Origin: Acanthaster planci
Taxonomy: Eukaryota; Echinodermata; Asteroidea; Valvatida; Acanthasteridae
Assembly: GCF_001949145.1 (NCBI RefSeq)
Contig: NW_019091418.1
Coordinates: 596,173 to 660,172, forward strand
Direction of reading: 5' to 3'
DNA: 64,000 nt
Shown here: piece after piece, positions 11,245 through 22,919 of the stretch
How positions within the stretch are numbered: the stretch's first letter is position 1
Layout: every line of letters starts with the position of its first letter
The notes under the pieces: model-generated
Databases searched by the model: none
Told to the model about the DNA's origin: nothing
The model's input: only the letters and a program-made list of their open reading frames with translations
Position numbers and translations under genes: made by a program

Positions 11245-12715
11245 AAATATTATCCTGTATTGAGCATAAGACTTTCAGGCATCAGTGATTTGATTGCAGC
11301 TGAAAGCTGTTATCATCTTGTATGTTTGAGGGGATTTGAGGAAAGGTCTTCAAGGGTCAAATCATTTGGTGATCCAGAGGAGCCGAAGGAGGATGAATGT
11401 ATGATGAAACTGTGCCGAGACTTGGGTGTAGGGTTATCTTATTGTCATGTTTACAGCATGAGCGATGTATGGGACAGATACCAAAGTATGGGTGCTGAAA
11501 GGGGTACTTTAATCCCACTAAGATATCTCTCTAGGAGAACAACCTTCAATGAAACGGTTCAACTTCTGGTTGGACAACAGGCTAGTTACGTACGTACCCT
11601 TAAGGCAGGGTTTCTCCTAATATATCCCGGTGAGAAGTTGGCCTCGTCATTTCCAAGACCTTTACAAAGTCCCGTCATCAAGAAGTGGTGTCTTCAGGTT
11701 CAGACTCTACAGATGATGAAGAAGGCACTACGATAAGGATCGCACAAGACAATATCTTTCAAGAGATGGTTCATGTGGCCTTTAGAATCAGAGAAGATCT
11801 ACTCCACACCCCTGGGCATTGCAACACCTGGCGAAACCTCGACCCAAAAAGTGTGGATGAGGTAATACCGAACAGCTTATATCTGTTTCTATCCTTTTTG
11901 GGGGTACTGATGTGGTGCATTCAGGCACTGAGGAAGACAGCACCATCAAGCGAATTGTTTGCATCATTGCCCAAGATATTGTATTACGTCGGTTTCCAAT
12001 GGACGGAAGTTGACACCGAAGCATGTTGGCTTAGGTCTTGCTCTTCACCAAGCAACCCACTCTGAGACACTTGTTGACTTGTTTCTTGCTGCCAACCATA
12101 CCATTGCTATTGGCACAGTGCGAAGAACTGACACAACCATGACCCGTAACATTTTTGAGAGGTTCGTCAAGAATGGCAATGTCTACCTCCCAGACAATAT
12201 CACAAAAGAGAGAATGGTCCTCTGCTCCTGTGACAACATTGACGTGTTGGAAGCAACACAAGATGAAAAGAATACATTCCATTGCATACAGATGATGGTA
12301 TGGCAGAGAGGTCCAGCTCCACAAGAGACTCCATGGTCTCTAGACAGAAAGCAAATCCTGAGGTCAAGAGCGGTCAAACCAAATGCGCTACAAGAGTTCC
12401 AAAGACATGATCATGCTGTCCTGTCCTGAAAATGTCCAGCCACGTTGGTCAGGAGTACACCATTGTCACAGCTGACCAGCCACTTTACAGTACAGGCAAG
12501 GAACTTGTATTGGCCAATCCGAAGTTTGAAAAAGTAATTTTTCTCCTGGGAGGACTGCATGTTTTCTTCAACTTCTTGAAGGCCATTGGGCAACATATGG
12601 AAAATGCTGGTCTTGACAGCCTCTGGGCAGCGTCAGGTGAGCTGAGTATGCTGCCAACACCACAGAAACAAAGTTTGAAGGTAAACCATACTACCGTGCC
12701 GTGAGAGGACATCAG
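11245..12715 (+). pseudogene. Uncharacterised repetitive ORF family, frameshifted copy
   Basis: Four overlapping plus-strand frames (11260-11736, 11685-12065, 11959-12429, 12432-12704) read as one broken protein of roughly 480 residues. In order they give DLIAAESCYHLVC, a SDSTDDEEGT acidic patch, LGLALHQATHSETLVDLF, VLCSCDNIDVLEAT, CIQMMVWQRGP, IVTADQPLYS and FLLGGLHVFFNFLKAIGQ. I have seen this arrangement (ALHQATRSK… / …TADNIDI… / …AWQRGP / …GGLH) in multi-copy hypothetical proteins of cnidarians, molluscs and echinoderms; no function is known to me. A splice-like TTTCAG precedes DLIAAES at 11272-11277. It lies antisense between the two halves of a LINE. Frameshifts make this copy inactive. 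Confidence 0.6.
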
Positions 12716-12784
12716 CTTGATGTTGCGCAAGTCAAGCAATTCCTTTGTTGTTTGTATTGCCCTCCGGAGTTGTTAATAGTAGAT

Positions 12785-13450
12785 CAGCCTAGACTCCATC
12801 TTTTTTGAAAAACCACAGTAGGTGAAGTCTGACAGTAGTAGTACCAGAAGTACTAATGAGGTGTTTTTGTCTTCTCCTTTGAGACTTTAAGGGCCACACC
12901 TGTTTTGTCCAGAGTGTAGGATGAGTGAATCGTTGCTGGTCACCTGCCGTCCAGAGCCCAGATCCGCCGAAGTTCACTTAACCCCAGGAGGTCCAATCCA
13001 TATTTCTTCACCTTCCTAATGAGTTGAGATGCTTTTATTGCTTCGTACAGACCTTCCAAGCCCCCAGTTGTATGTAGGTTTTGGGCCCGAGTTGGCTGTC
13101 TGTTGTTCGGAAGATACTGGTGAAGGTTTTCACCAGGAGTAGTCATACAGCCATTTGTGTTGTTCCAGTCCACTGCTGGCCCCTGGTCCTTGCATTCGTT
13201 GTCGTTTCCGTAACTATATACTTTCCGTGGGGGTGGAATTGTTAATTCCGCACCCAGCCCCTAACTTGGAGACTAGGTGCTCCTTTTAGTCTTGCCTCTA
13301 CCCTATGACCTGGCCAACCTGGTTGGAACAGCCAGGGCCTATATGCCCCGTTGCTATAGCTCCTAGGGGCCTCTGAGACACACAAGCCTCCTCACCACAA
13401 GGTAGCAACAAAAAGGAAGGGAGCTGAAGCAGGAGAAGGCGCTTGTCTAG
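12785..13450 (-). pseudogene. Non-LTR retrotransposon 5' part with endonuclease start
   Basis: The minus strand encodes KKYGLDLLGLSELRRIW near 12960-13010, then, after a frame break, a QVTSND…LILYSG-like stretch near 12910-12960. This is the beginning of an apurinic-type endonuclease domain as found in RTE/CR1/L2-like LINEs (…DILGLSEVRW…GSGR…). Upstream (13180-13450) lies a leader with GC-rich words ending at the GGAGCCTGTTTTGCC region. Together with 10740-11240 it forms one LINE whose middle is replaced by the ORF-family insertion. Confidence 0.65.
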
Positions 13451-13799
13451 GCAAAACAGGCTCCTTTGGTGGGAACTTCACATCGCTGTTTTCGAATAAC
13501 TACAAGAAGCAATCGTTGTAGTCGAATCGCTACAAACAAATGAACACTTACACCACAGTACGTGGCTGTTCAACCAATAACGGGTGCCTCTGTACAAGGT
13601 AGATACCGAGATTAGGGCGCGCGTAGTGCAAACTACGTGAGATGTATGTATTGTATGTATAGTTTAAATTAACCCTTTAAGGGCAGGGTGCTGTTCACCT
13701 ATTTCGCAGTTGGTGGAGGACCCCCCAAAGAATTCGGCTGTGCTACGCTCAATATTTTAGAAACTTCGCAAGCATATCTAAACGCTCCTTATCGTTACA

Positions 13800-14095
13800 A
13801 ACGTGACATTTGACCAAATCAAATATATGGTTTTTGTTGTTACTGTCATTTGAAGTTCGTGGCTATCATGGCTACATGCTTGACAATACCCGTGCAGGGA
13901 GCACCGTAGTAGAAAAAAATCATCTATTTTTTGATGACCCGTCTCGGCAAAAATGCTCAATGTGCGAGAACGTTATATTTGATATATGCAGAAATGGTGT
14001 CAAAATGACCTCAAAGCCCTACTCTATTAATTTAAAGAACTTATAGACTTCTAATACTTCTAAACAATGCAGGGTGTCAATATTGTAAAACATGT
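13800..14095. repeat. Dispersed repeat, copy 1
   Basis: Shares order and words with 29275-29480: ATGGTTTTTGTTGTTACTGTC, CATTTGAA, GGCTACATGC, then GGTGTCAAAATGACC against GGTGTAAAAGTGACC. The copies are diverged. No coding potential is seen. Confidence 0.5.
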
Positions 14096-14810
14096 TTGGG
14101 CGGATCCCCGGGTCTTCTTAATTTAGGAAGATAAGTTTTAGTTCTTTAAATTCATAGGCCTAATCATAAATATCTTGGACTTTTTCTATTCCTATTGGTC
14201 AAAATACGTCACGTGACTGTGTTTTAACATTTGATAATGCCCACTGAGAAGTGGCAATGCCTGCTGTGTAAATCACGCCCTGCCAAATGGGTACGAAACA
14301 GTTTAAGCAAGCCTGATTGGTCAGGAGTCTATGTGCATGCACCACGCTATGCACAACAAGCTCGTAAGGGGGATTCTATTGGTCAACTTTCATAAGGAAT
14401 ATACCATAAAATGGGAGGAGCAATCGGGGAAATTAAAGTAAAATTTCAGAACAAAATTGTTGGAAATTCATCACATGTTGACTACTATTGGCTCTCTGAG
14501 AAAACAGGTTTTTAGTAAATGGGAATAAATATGTGTTTGGCCGGTTTTAAAAACTTTGCTCAGGAAAATGAACGCTGATAATGTTTTAGTCGCGTCCATT
14601 CTCTTCAGTTGGTATCAAACTCACGTTGAAGACCAGCCAAATTCATATTTATTCCCTTCTTATTATTTTTTTTGGGGGGGGTTTCATTGCAGTGCCCTAG
14701 TGCAAAGCCAGCTGTGGCTGTTTACGTTACCAGGTATAAATAAAGGGATAGATGAATGATAGGAAGGAATCAATTCGCTGTTATACTTAGTAGTGTCATT
14801 CAGAAGTACC
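14096..14810. other. No recognisable gene
   Basis: AT-rich DNA with CCAAT-like words (TTGGTCA, ATTGGTC) repeated around 14190-14400 and a T/G tract at 14665-14683. I see no supported gene or element. Confidence 0.4.
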
Positions 14811-16830
14811 ACACAGCTGCATGAATTCCCAAAGGGATGAACATCTGTTCAACAATTTCAACTTTCATGTAAACGTCCCAAACTAGTGAATACAATCAGC
14901 CCTGGGCGATGTGGCCATTGATTAATAGCACGCTACTAACCCCCCGTAACGACGCAGTAGTAAAAAATTCAGGTCCCTCTCTCCCTAAACGTCATCATGC
15001 TGCTGTGAAAATACTATAATACCAGTCACAATTGCGGGGTTGCATATCCGCGGGTAATTGCAGTCTATTTTACTTGTGCAGTCCCTAACCCACGTTATTT
15101 GTCTTGTTATGTATTCGGACTTTTGTCCCTGGTCCCTGTTACTGCTTATATTTACTTGTATGTGTGTCTTGGTTGTTTTTATATACATGTAAATGTACTT
15201 TTTGTTAAACTTTGCTTTGTTTGTTCTGGTGATGGTCAAATAAAATAATAAAAATAATAACAATCCAATCAGCTGTTTACCAGACCCCTAACTCTAACCC
15301 CAAGCCTACATGCTCTGATCATAGATGCCCCGCCTACTGATCATGCAACGTGGACTGTACTTCACATCAAAAGGTCAAAGGTCAAAAGGGCCCGGGCATT
15401 TTACATTCCAAAGAGATCCAAACAGATCCAGTCACTGCACAAGGCTTAGGCGCGCCCTGGGAATGCTTGTATTTCAACAGGCTGTAATTTACAGTGGTTA
15501 GGGCTAGTTTAATAATAATAATAATGATAACGAACACTTATAACGCGTTGGTATCCGCCTTGACGGACGCTCATGGCACAATGCAATCAAGAAAAATAAA
15601 GAACAAAAATAATAGGGATCTAGTAAATTAACCAAGAAGTGGGATTTCAAAGCAACTTTGAACTTTGAGATTGAAGGGATAGAACAAATAGTTATACTAA
15701 ACGGTAGTTCATTCCACAGACGGGACCTGCATTAGAAAAAGATCGATCACGCCCTGGATCCCGAGTACGAGGAACAGAAAGCAAAATGGAAGCGGGAGAT
15801 ATTAAACCCCTAGGTGTATGGTTAACAAGTTGACATTGTATTGGGCCAAGAGTGGAATCATGCAAGCAGTGAAAAAGCATGAACAACTTGTACTAGATTC
15901 GGTCAGAAACAGAGAGCAGGTGTAACGGCTGCATAATTGGAGTAAGGTAAGCTCTAGAATTGACAAGAGTCACAATACAGGCAGCATAATTTTGGGGTCT
16001 TTGGAATCGAGCAAGCTGATTGTGAGGTAACCGGTAAAGCATCGAATTACAAAAACCAAACGAGACAAGATGAGGGCATGGATCGGCTTCTCCGTCGCTG
16101 AGCGGTTCAAGTACCTGCGAATGATGCCTAATTAAATTACGAAGTTAGAACCAGACAGATTTACAAACAGTGGACTGGTTTTTGGATGGTTAACAAAGTG
16201 TCTTTTCGATTCGGTTCAAATAGTACAATGCTGAATATCATCAGCGTAGTAGTGGTAACTCGGACATCGTTAGAGCGAACGAGATGCTTTACAGTCTCTG
16301 TAGGAACCCTACAGTCTTGAAGCATATTAGTTGCTTGAGGATGAAAAAACTGCTAAATTGTACAAACAATTAAAAGGTTATTAAAAAAATACGAAAAGGT
16401 GGCAGGAAATTACTACCATATTGCTTATTAATAAAGGTTAAGCGTACTATTTCGGCCAATGTGAAGCACCTACAACTACATGAGCCCGTCGATAGAACTG
16501 AAGAACGACACGCCATCAAATGCATGTACCTTAAAAGGGCTACTGCAAACAGCCCCATTGCAAAGACACGCATGATCTTGGTTCCATACGTGGTACGGAT
16601 TATTCTAAACATTTTCGAGAAAGTTCGTAATTTTGACGGCAGCTTCGCGTGCGTGACATCCTCTTGGTTCGTCAAAAATGCCGGGTGTTTTGTACTCACT
16701 ACTGTTATTGCTGGAGGTGTTATGTGTACGTAACCCAGCATTATGTTAATTTAAATTCTGCTTGATACTTTGATGGCTGTAGCACGCTTAGAAACAGCTG
16801 TAGACTGAAGTTGCACACCCTACAATGTGT
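14811..16830. repeat. Tandem segmental duplication, left copy
   Basis: Matches 17700-18790 in the same order. Landmarks are GCTGCATGAATTCCCAAAGG, the CCTAACTCTAACCC stretch, CATGCTCTGATCAT, GGTTAGGGCTA, the AATTACTACCATATTGCTTA block and the transporter 3'-flank words. The left copy is longer because a separate dispersed element occupies 15511-16360. Confidence 0.7.
15511..16360. mobile_element. (AAT)n-headed dispersed repeat, copy 1
   Basis: Begins with AATAATAATAATAATGATAA followed by CGAACACTTATAACGCG. It contains AGTTCATTCCACAGACGGG and GAACAGAAAGC words typical of a family of long, non-coding, microsatellite-headed repeats in marine invertebrates. Related but diverged copies are at 20353-20600 and 35885-36290. 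It interrupts the left copy of the tandem duplication at GGGCTAGTTT. The class is uncertain. Confidence 0.5.
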
Positions 16831-17699
16831 AAACCTTGCAGCAAAAACTGGCTGGCCACCGGTGGCATAGCAGAGGCAATGTACAGTAGGCCATCCTTGT
16901 CAGACCAGTGGTACATTTGAGGCAAACCGTGGCAAACCTGCCAGAATGGGAATATGCCAGCAGGTGAGCCTCTGGGGGTTGATCAGTGGTAATAAGATGG
17001 TAAACTGTCTCAGCGATGCCAACCTTTCAAAATGTCGCACGATACTGAACTACCTAGCTACTACAACTTCCAACAGAAATTCATTCAAACCCTGTGATTT
17101 GATATTTAGTGTAAAAGTCAAGACAGTTTTAAAAGGCCAAAAAAGAGAGACCAAAATAAAAATTCAATCAGCAGAAAATATTTACGGAAATAGGCCTATA
17201 TTCCCGACCTACTGACCCTATTTTCTAGAGGCGTATAACCAAAAGCAGAGCTATTTTCTTCTTGCACGAACTAATGCGGTGTTTGCTTTACAGTGCTCCC
17301 CAGTGTCGTACGATCCAGCGTGGACAATATTATCACGTCAGTTACCTGAGTTGCATAACTAGTGGGCCCTATATAAGCTAATCCACGACGAGACTTAGTA
17401 ATAATGGCCCATTGGTATATTTACCCTCGAACTCCTGCTCACTTGTTGCCAATGAGCAAAGGAAGTCCACTTTCTCACTTTATAATCAAAGAATCAACTC
17501 CTGGAAAGTCGTCCATCTCGGTCAAATTTGGCGCTATCATCTCGTTCAAAACGATAATGCACGTTTTTACCGACAGTGTTGCAGTACTGTACATATGTAC
17601 GGATGTACATGTAGGCTACTGAGCATGGACGTACACCTAACGTCGCAAATGAAGTGCCACAATGCCTATTCGCCCCAGTTCACCATAGCGTTAATTGAA
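16831..17699. other. Spacer between the two tandem duplicated blocks
   Basis: Unique sequence as far as I can see. Short open frames at 16946-17215 and 17404-17765 show no recognisable motif. Confidence 0.4.
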
Positions 17700-18960
17700 G
17701 TACCACGTTGCTGCATGAATTCCCAAAGGGATAAAACCTATTCATCAAGTTCAACTCGCATGTAAAACATCCCAACCTACTGAATAAAGTCAGCTCTGGT
17801 TGAAATGTCCACTGATTAAGTAAGAGCAACCACACCCTAGGTCCCCCCCCCCCGGTATAATAAAGCAGTAGTTAAAAACACCCAGGTCATTTGTGTAAGC
17901 CAAATGCACCGATGAACGGGTACGAATTTTTTATGTTAGCCAATACAGCCATCAGCACCCTAAACTTCATCATGCTGATGTGAAAATACAATAAGACCAG
18001 TCATAATCCACACAGTTGTTGACCTGACCCTAACTCTAACTCTAAGCCTACAAGCTCTGATCATCAAAGATGTCCCGCCTACGACCATGCAAAGTAAGCT
18101 GTGCTTCACATCCACGTGAATACCTCGGCAAATAGCTATTTTTGGTAGGAGAGGTTAAGGGTGTCCGGATTGTTTACACTCCTATTAGTATAGCAGACAC
18201 AAGTCTGCACACAAAGAGATCCAGTTACTGCACAAAGCTTTGGCGCGTTCTGGAAATACTGGTCTTTCAAAATACTTTACTCTACATTGGTTAGGGCTAA
18301 TTTAAAGGGGCTCTACAGCTTAATTGAACAAAAATCTGGTTATTGAAATATACCAAAAGGTGGTAGGAAATTACTACCATATTGCTTATATAAAGGGTTA
18401 AAGCATACTATTTCTGCCAAAGTGGAACACCTAAACCTACAAGAGGTCAACGATTGAACTGAACAATGTGACACTCCATCAAATACATGTATCTTAAAGG
18501 GACGTGCTATGCAAAGAACTTCAGTGCTAAAACACGTATAATCTCGGTTCCATGCGTGGTACGAATTGTTCTCAACTTTTTTCGAAAAGGTTTGAGATTT
18601 TGACGACAATTGGCACGCGTGACATCACCAAAATTCACTAAAAACTGTCTTTCACTTTTATTGCTGGGGGGTGTTATGTGCACGTACGTAGTCCAGCGTT
18701 ATGTTACTTTAAATTACACTTCGATACTTGAACGGCTGTAACACGCTTTGAACCAGCTCTAAACTGAAGTTAATCATCCTACAACCTGTAAATGGTCCGT
18801 GATCGCACAACTGCTGATATGGTTTCCCCCTGATATTAGTCATGGAATAGAATTTTAACAGCATGACAGCAAATACTATACAAGTCCCCAATGCAGTGTT
18901 TCTTTATTTAATCGTGTCGAGCACAACCGGATTCATGATTCACCCTTTAACGAATTAACC
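17700..18960. repeat. Tandem segmental duplication, right copy, joined to transporter 3' flank
   Basis: The right copy of the block at 14811-16830. At its right end it continues with the same words found downstream of the intact transporter (AATGCAGTGTTT, GAGCACAACCGGATT, as at 930-1000). It therefore leads into the transporter pseudogene at 19784, after an inserted stretch at 18965-19783. Confidence 0.65.
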
Positions 18961-18964
18961 TGCT

Positions 18965-19783
18965 GGGACATTTTTGAACGCACCTTAATATGATCAGTTG
19001 CCCCCTTGCCACGTAGATGGGCGTAGTGCGTTTCAAATGCAGTTACGTGTACGCACCCGACAGTCGCTTCGTCCCATTTGTGAAGCCACCTTGTTTTGTA
19101 TATCAGTTATATTTCTGAGGATTAATTTTGCATCACATTTATCTCTGTGGCCTACATTATCAGTCTTTTTTTCATATGTGACCGGCTCCACAAAAATGGG
19201 TATTATAGGAATTTCTTTTTTCAAAATGAGTTGCATACAAATTTGAATTGGTTACATTATAAGCTTTAAATTGGTGTAGGTTTGAACCTTGTAGCATTTT
19301 TAAATCTGGAGAGAAATTGATTTTTCGATCATATCATACACACTAACAGAATTGCCTTCAGAAAAAAAGCCCCTTAATTGAAACACAGGAAGTGGAAAAA
19401 GAAATCAGCTAAGAAGAAAGTCTCTTGATACCCAAAGCAACAGTTAGGTTTCTGGTATAAATTGTAAAAGAACTGATAAAATAGAAGCCAATAAACCAAG
19501 AAGTAGAAAATCACCCTGTGCACATGAAAAGCCTTAGTGTGAATTAGCACAGTGTCCCTTAATACCCTTTTTCATAGAGCGGGTCACATTATGAAAAAGG
19601 GATTCAGTTGACCAAAAAATGATTCGATATAGACCATCACCTGTCATAATTATGATTCATAATGATTTTTGTTTCCGACCTTTATGGTGTTTATAAGAAT
19701 ATGAATTTCGAATTTGTAATAAAGAATTGTATAAGATTTTAATGTAAATGTAATGGCCTTTACTCGTGTTTAGAATTCGCTGT
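18965..19783. other. Insertion between duplicated 3' flank and transporter pseudogene
   Basis: About 0.8 kb that has no counterpart beside the intact transporter gene, where the flank and stop codon are adjacent. It is AT-rich, with CCTTTTTCATAGAGCGGGTC and a complementary-like ATGAAAAAGG at 19560-19605, so it may be a decayed insertion. No coding motifs are seen. Confidence 0.4.
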
Positions 19784-21135
19784 TGGCATTAACCCTCCCG
19801 TTGATTGATTACATTCTCCACGAGCAGCAACAGAAAAACTGCAGAAGCGAAATTAATCCCAAGATGATAACAGCCACGCCGCAGGTTCAATCTGGTCTGA
19901 AAAAGTGCAAGATCGGTTACCCACCGGCGTATCTTGCCAGCAGCACATGGGCGGAAATTCCGGGGGGAGGGGGACACATCCCTCCCATAAATGTGGTTTG
20001 GGGGGGGACACAATGTCGAATGTCCCCTCCATGTTTTAAGCAAAACAAAATACTACAGGAATGGATGGATCGAGGATTTTCCCGTTTGAGTTTTTATAAA
20101 TGGAATAAGATAATAAGCACGCATTGTGCACAAAAAAGTGTAAATTGATGCCCCCTCCCCGCGATCGAGGAGAGATATAAAAAGTTCTCCCCTTGCCCTT
20201 CACATGTCCCAAACACCCTCCTTATAACCAGGTTTCCCATGCCTGCGGCTGTTGTGAACGTTACGGCCTCGTACCCGCAGATACCTTAATTGACTCGTGA
20301 TAGCGACAAAGTATATCAGCCACTGGGTGCCCTCGAAGGAATGGCCGGCCCAGACAATAATAATAATAATAAAGAAATTATAAACCCCCTTAAGCTGTAT
20401 AACATTCCAAAGCGCCAGTCTGAGGTGGAAAACGAAAACTCAATTTTGTGCGCACGATGAAAAAGATAACGAGAAAAAGAATGTTTTGATGCTGCTGATA
20501 ATGTTTGATGTCAGGTTCTTGTCTTAAATGATCAGGCAGCGAGTTCCATGAATCCAGCTTAATCGCATGTGGTCAGGCAAAATTACGATTGTAAAGTCTT
20601 TTGCAGAGCACTCAAACACCGCTTAGATTGGAAACTAATAGGCCCTAGCAACAACAATTTCCTGGGTTTTTCTGAAAAAAAATTAACAAAGTCAGAAAAC
20701 CTCAGAGAAAATAATCACATTCGTACCCATTTCAATGGCCCTTGCCGCCAAGGCCATTCATGCGCATGCGTGCATAATTATGAATTTATTTTAAGTGAAA
20801 AGGTTTATTGGGAACGCCAAACCTGTTGCTGCATATTCAAACGATGCTGAGAAAATTCATTTAAAGTTAATTTCGTTCAAACGCACCGCAACCTGCACGA
20901 ATCTTGTTTCAGAGGAAACCTACGTGCAGGCGGGACATTTTGGTGAAAGCTTTTAATAACAATACGCCCTTGCAAATCAATCTCTTTGAAGTAACTGCTT
21001 ATCAATACACCAGTGACCATCGAACAGCCGATCAAGACTGATCAGTTTGAATCGGAATCTAAAGAGAACTACACACCACTGATTAAAGACAGGACAAGGG
21101 TTATCTGCACAGCGCAGGTCAGCAGCGTTGGAGTC
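19784..21135 (-). pseudogene. Fragmented SLC16-like transporter pseudogene
   Basis: Three blocks are collinear with the intact gene at 1012-4186. Block 19784-19925 matches the last exon and its stop: it reads ILGINFASAVFLLLLVENVI then NQREG*, against the intact ILGLISLLPLVSLLMEDVIN. Block 20222-20350 matches part of exon 3 (1548-1675). Block 20985-21135 matches the region around exon 2 and its flank (2268-2440). The rest of exon 3 is missing or replaced, in part by an (AAT)n-headed repeat at 20353. The frame is not continuous, so this is a dead paralogue from a tandem duplication. Confidence 0.75.
20353..20600. repeat. (AAT)n-headed dispersed repeat, copy 2
   Basis: Starts with AATAATAATAATAATAAAGA, then ATAACATTCCAAAGCGC, and later GGCAGCGAGTTCCATGAATC. 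The organisation is as in the copies at 15511-16360 and 35885-36290. It is inserted within the transporter pseudogene. Confidence 0.45.
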
Positions 21136-21264
21136 GAGTCCACCGACAACCTTTGAGGCTTTAGGGTTATAGTAGTCAACTGACCGTCACCTTGTCTTTC
21201 TTTCATTGCGAACTCGCATGATCAATACCCCCCAACTCGGGAGCAACTGCTGCTGTAACTAAGT

Positions 21265-21492
21265 TTAAAAAATGTAAGCAGTAGTAGTAATACAAAAACA
21301 ATTTCGGCCTTTGAGTGCTGCAATTTCCGCTAAAGCATTTTGAATGTCTAAGAGCACATCACCGTGATGATCCAAGTCAGCGCGCACGTCGCCTAGCATC
21401 GCTTCGATATCCGTTTGATCTGTTTGAATTTCAATCAACTTGTCTTTAATTTCGTTGTTCCTGTTTACAAATACATATTTTAAAAATGGCAA
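21265..21492 (-). CDS. Small coiled-coil ORF of the Polinton-type element
   Basis: A 75-codon open frame rich in Asp, Glu, Ile and Leu with heptad-like spacing (IEIQTDQTDIEAMLGDV). It starts at 21492, so its start overlaps by a few bases the divergent ORF that begins at 21486. Both are probably small structural or accessory genes of the element; the function is unknown. A later start would avoid the overlap. Whether it is expressed is doubtful given the decay of its neighbours. Confidence 0.4.
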   Translation of the reverse strand: MPFLKYVFVNRNNEIKDKLIEIQTDQTDIEAMLGDVRADLDHHGDVLLDIQNALAEIAALKGRNCFCITTTAYIF

Positions 21493-21904
21493 GTGATTTA
21501 ATGACGGTTGGCGGAGCTATAGTAAACGCTCTGGCATCTACGGGTTCAATTTTTTTATTTAGTAGTATATCAAAAAGTAAAGTAGACGAAGAACGTAAAA
21601 GACACGACCTTGCGTTTGAACAACTGGTGCAAGCTAGAGAAGACTGGGAACTACATCGCGTTCACATGCTAGACTTTTTAAACGACCGCATGCAAGAAGA
21701 GCGCGTGAGTCAGCAGACATTTGTAAACGTCGACGAAGCGTTGCGCACTTATGCCAATTTAAGGGTAAACATGTATTATCTCTGCCTCCGGTACCAGGGT
21801 TGTCTGATTTCTGCGTGCCTTCAGCAGACCAGAAAATTCGCGAGTTCATATGGATTATAAGTGGAACTGCTTTACTCGGTTTTCTAGCGTATCGATTTAG
21901 TTAG
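21486..21904 (+). pseudogene. Small membrane/coiled-coil protein of the Polinton-type element, one frameshift
   Basis: The open frame begins MASDLMTVGGAIV with a hydrophobic first 28 residues. It continues with a charged helical, coiled-coil-like stretch to about residue 90 (EERKRHDLAFEQLV). Near 21763 the frame breaks. The next frame carries a proline-rich linker and a C-terminal hydrophobic segment ending at the stop at 21902-21904 (WIISGTALLGFLAYRF). The regular hydrophobic-coil-hydrophobic plan suggests a genuine gene until recently. I do not recognise the family; its place beside an integrase and a protein-primed polymerase suggests a virion or membrane protein of the element. Confidence 0.5.
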
Positions 21905-21929
21905 GTTTATTTTAAATGGAAAAGAATTT

Positions 21930-22915
21930 TCGAAATTATTTTACTGCTCGGAGGGATACTGGAAAGGTAATAGTGCCGTAGACCACTTGCACCAAAAGAC
22001 AGGCGCAGAAAAATCGACCATGAGACCCTCATTAAAAAACAAGCAATTGGGCAAATTTATTTACCCGCGCCCGATTACATGCCTAGGCCCTACGTGCCTA
22101 TGTCAAACCAAACGACGCTTATCAATTGGGCGTGCTGTACTTGCCTCGGGATCGAGTAAATCGTAAAATTTAATTACATTTTGGCTGTAGTAGACGTCTT
22201 TTCGCGTTGTAAAGACGCAGAGCCGTTAACAAGTAAAACGGCTCAACAGACTTCCAACTTGCTATTAAACAAATTTACAAAATGTCTCCGTTAACTTGGC
22301 CTAAATTTATCATGGTAAATTCAGGATCGGAATTCAAAAAGGTTGATGACAAACCACCGAGTCGAAATTCAAGTAGGTGAACCCGGTGTACATAGGTCGC
22401 AGGGAAAAGTCAAACGGTTACATCGTACTTTAGCCGATAGGTTATTTGGCCATCAATACGCTCACGAAATGTCAAACGTTGGCATAAAAAACTTTGAATG
22501 GTTAAAACGTTGCCGCAAGTCATTAAATCGCTAAACGCAGGAGAACACGGGTTACATTGACAAAGATCCCGCAAACGCCGTCAAATTAGACCGCGTGAAA
22601 CAAACACCCGCAACGCCCGTGAAAAGCGAAACGCGTGAACTCGCTTCGGGTGTATAAGTTAGATATCTATATCATCCAGGCGAGCAATACTATCCGGGCG
22701 AGCAAGAGGGTGGAGCAGTTAAAAGAGCAACTGATCCCCTCTGCTCGCTCGACGTTTATCAAATTGAGAAAGCACGACGCAATTAAAACGAGTAAACGGC
22801 AAGCGCGTGAAAACGGGACACACTTTATACTATTTAATAAACAGCCCAAACGTAGTTTTTAGAGGCAGGAACTTCAAGTGATACCAGAAGACACCGAATT
22901 ACCACCGGCTGGATA
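21930..22915 (+). pseudogene. Retroviral-type integrase remnant (Polinton/Maverick-like)
   Basis: Frames are broken by several stops, but domain landmarks are clear in order. A VVDVFSR block at about 22187-22206 corresponds to the first catalytic Asp of the rve core. MVNSGSEFKKV at about 22312-22344 corresponds to the second acidic-residue region, where Asn seems to stand in place of the Asp. RSQGKVKRLHRTLADRLFG at about 22396-22452 corresponds to the conserved stretch with the third acidic position. Further down a chromodomain-like tail follows, ending with RQELQVIPEDTELPP at about 22868-22912. It is inactive. Confidence 0.65.
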
Positions 22916-22919
22916 ATGC

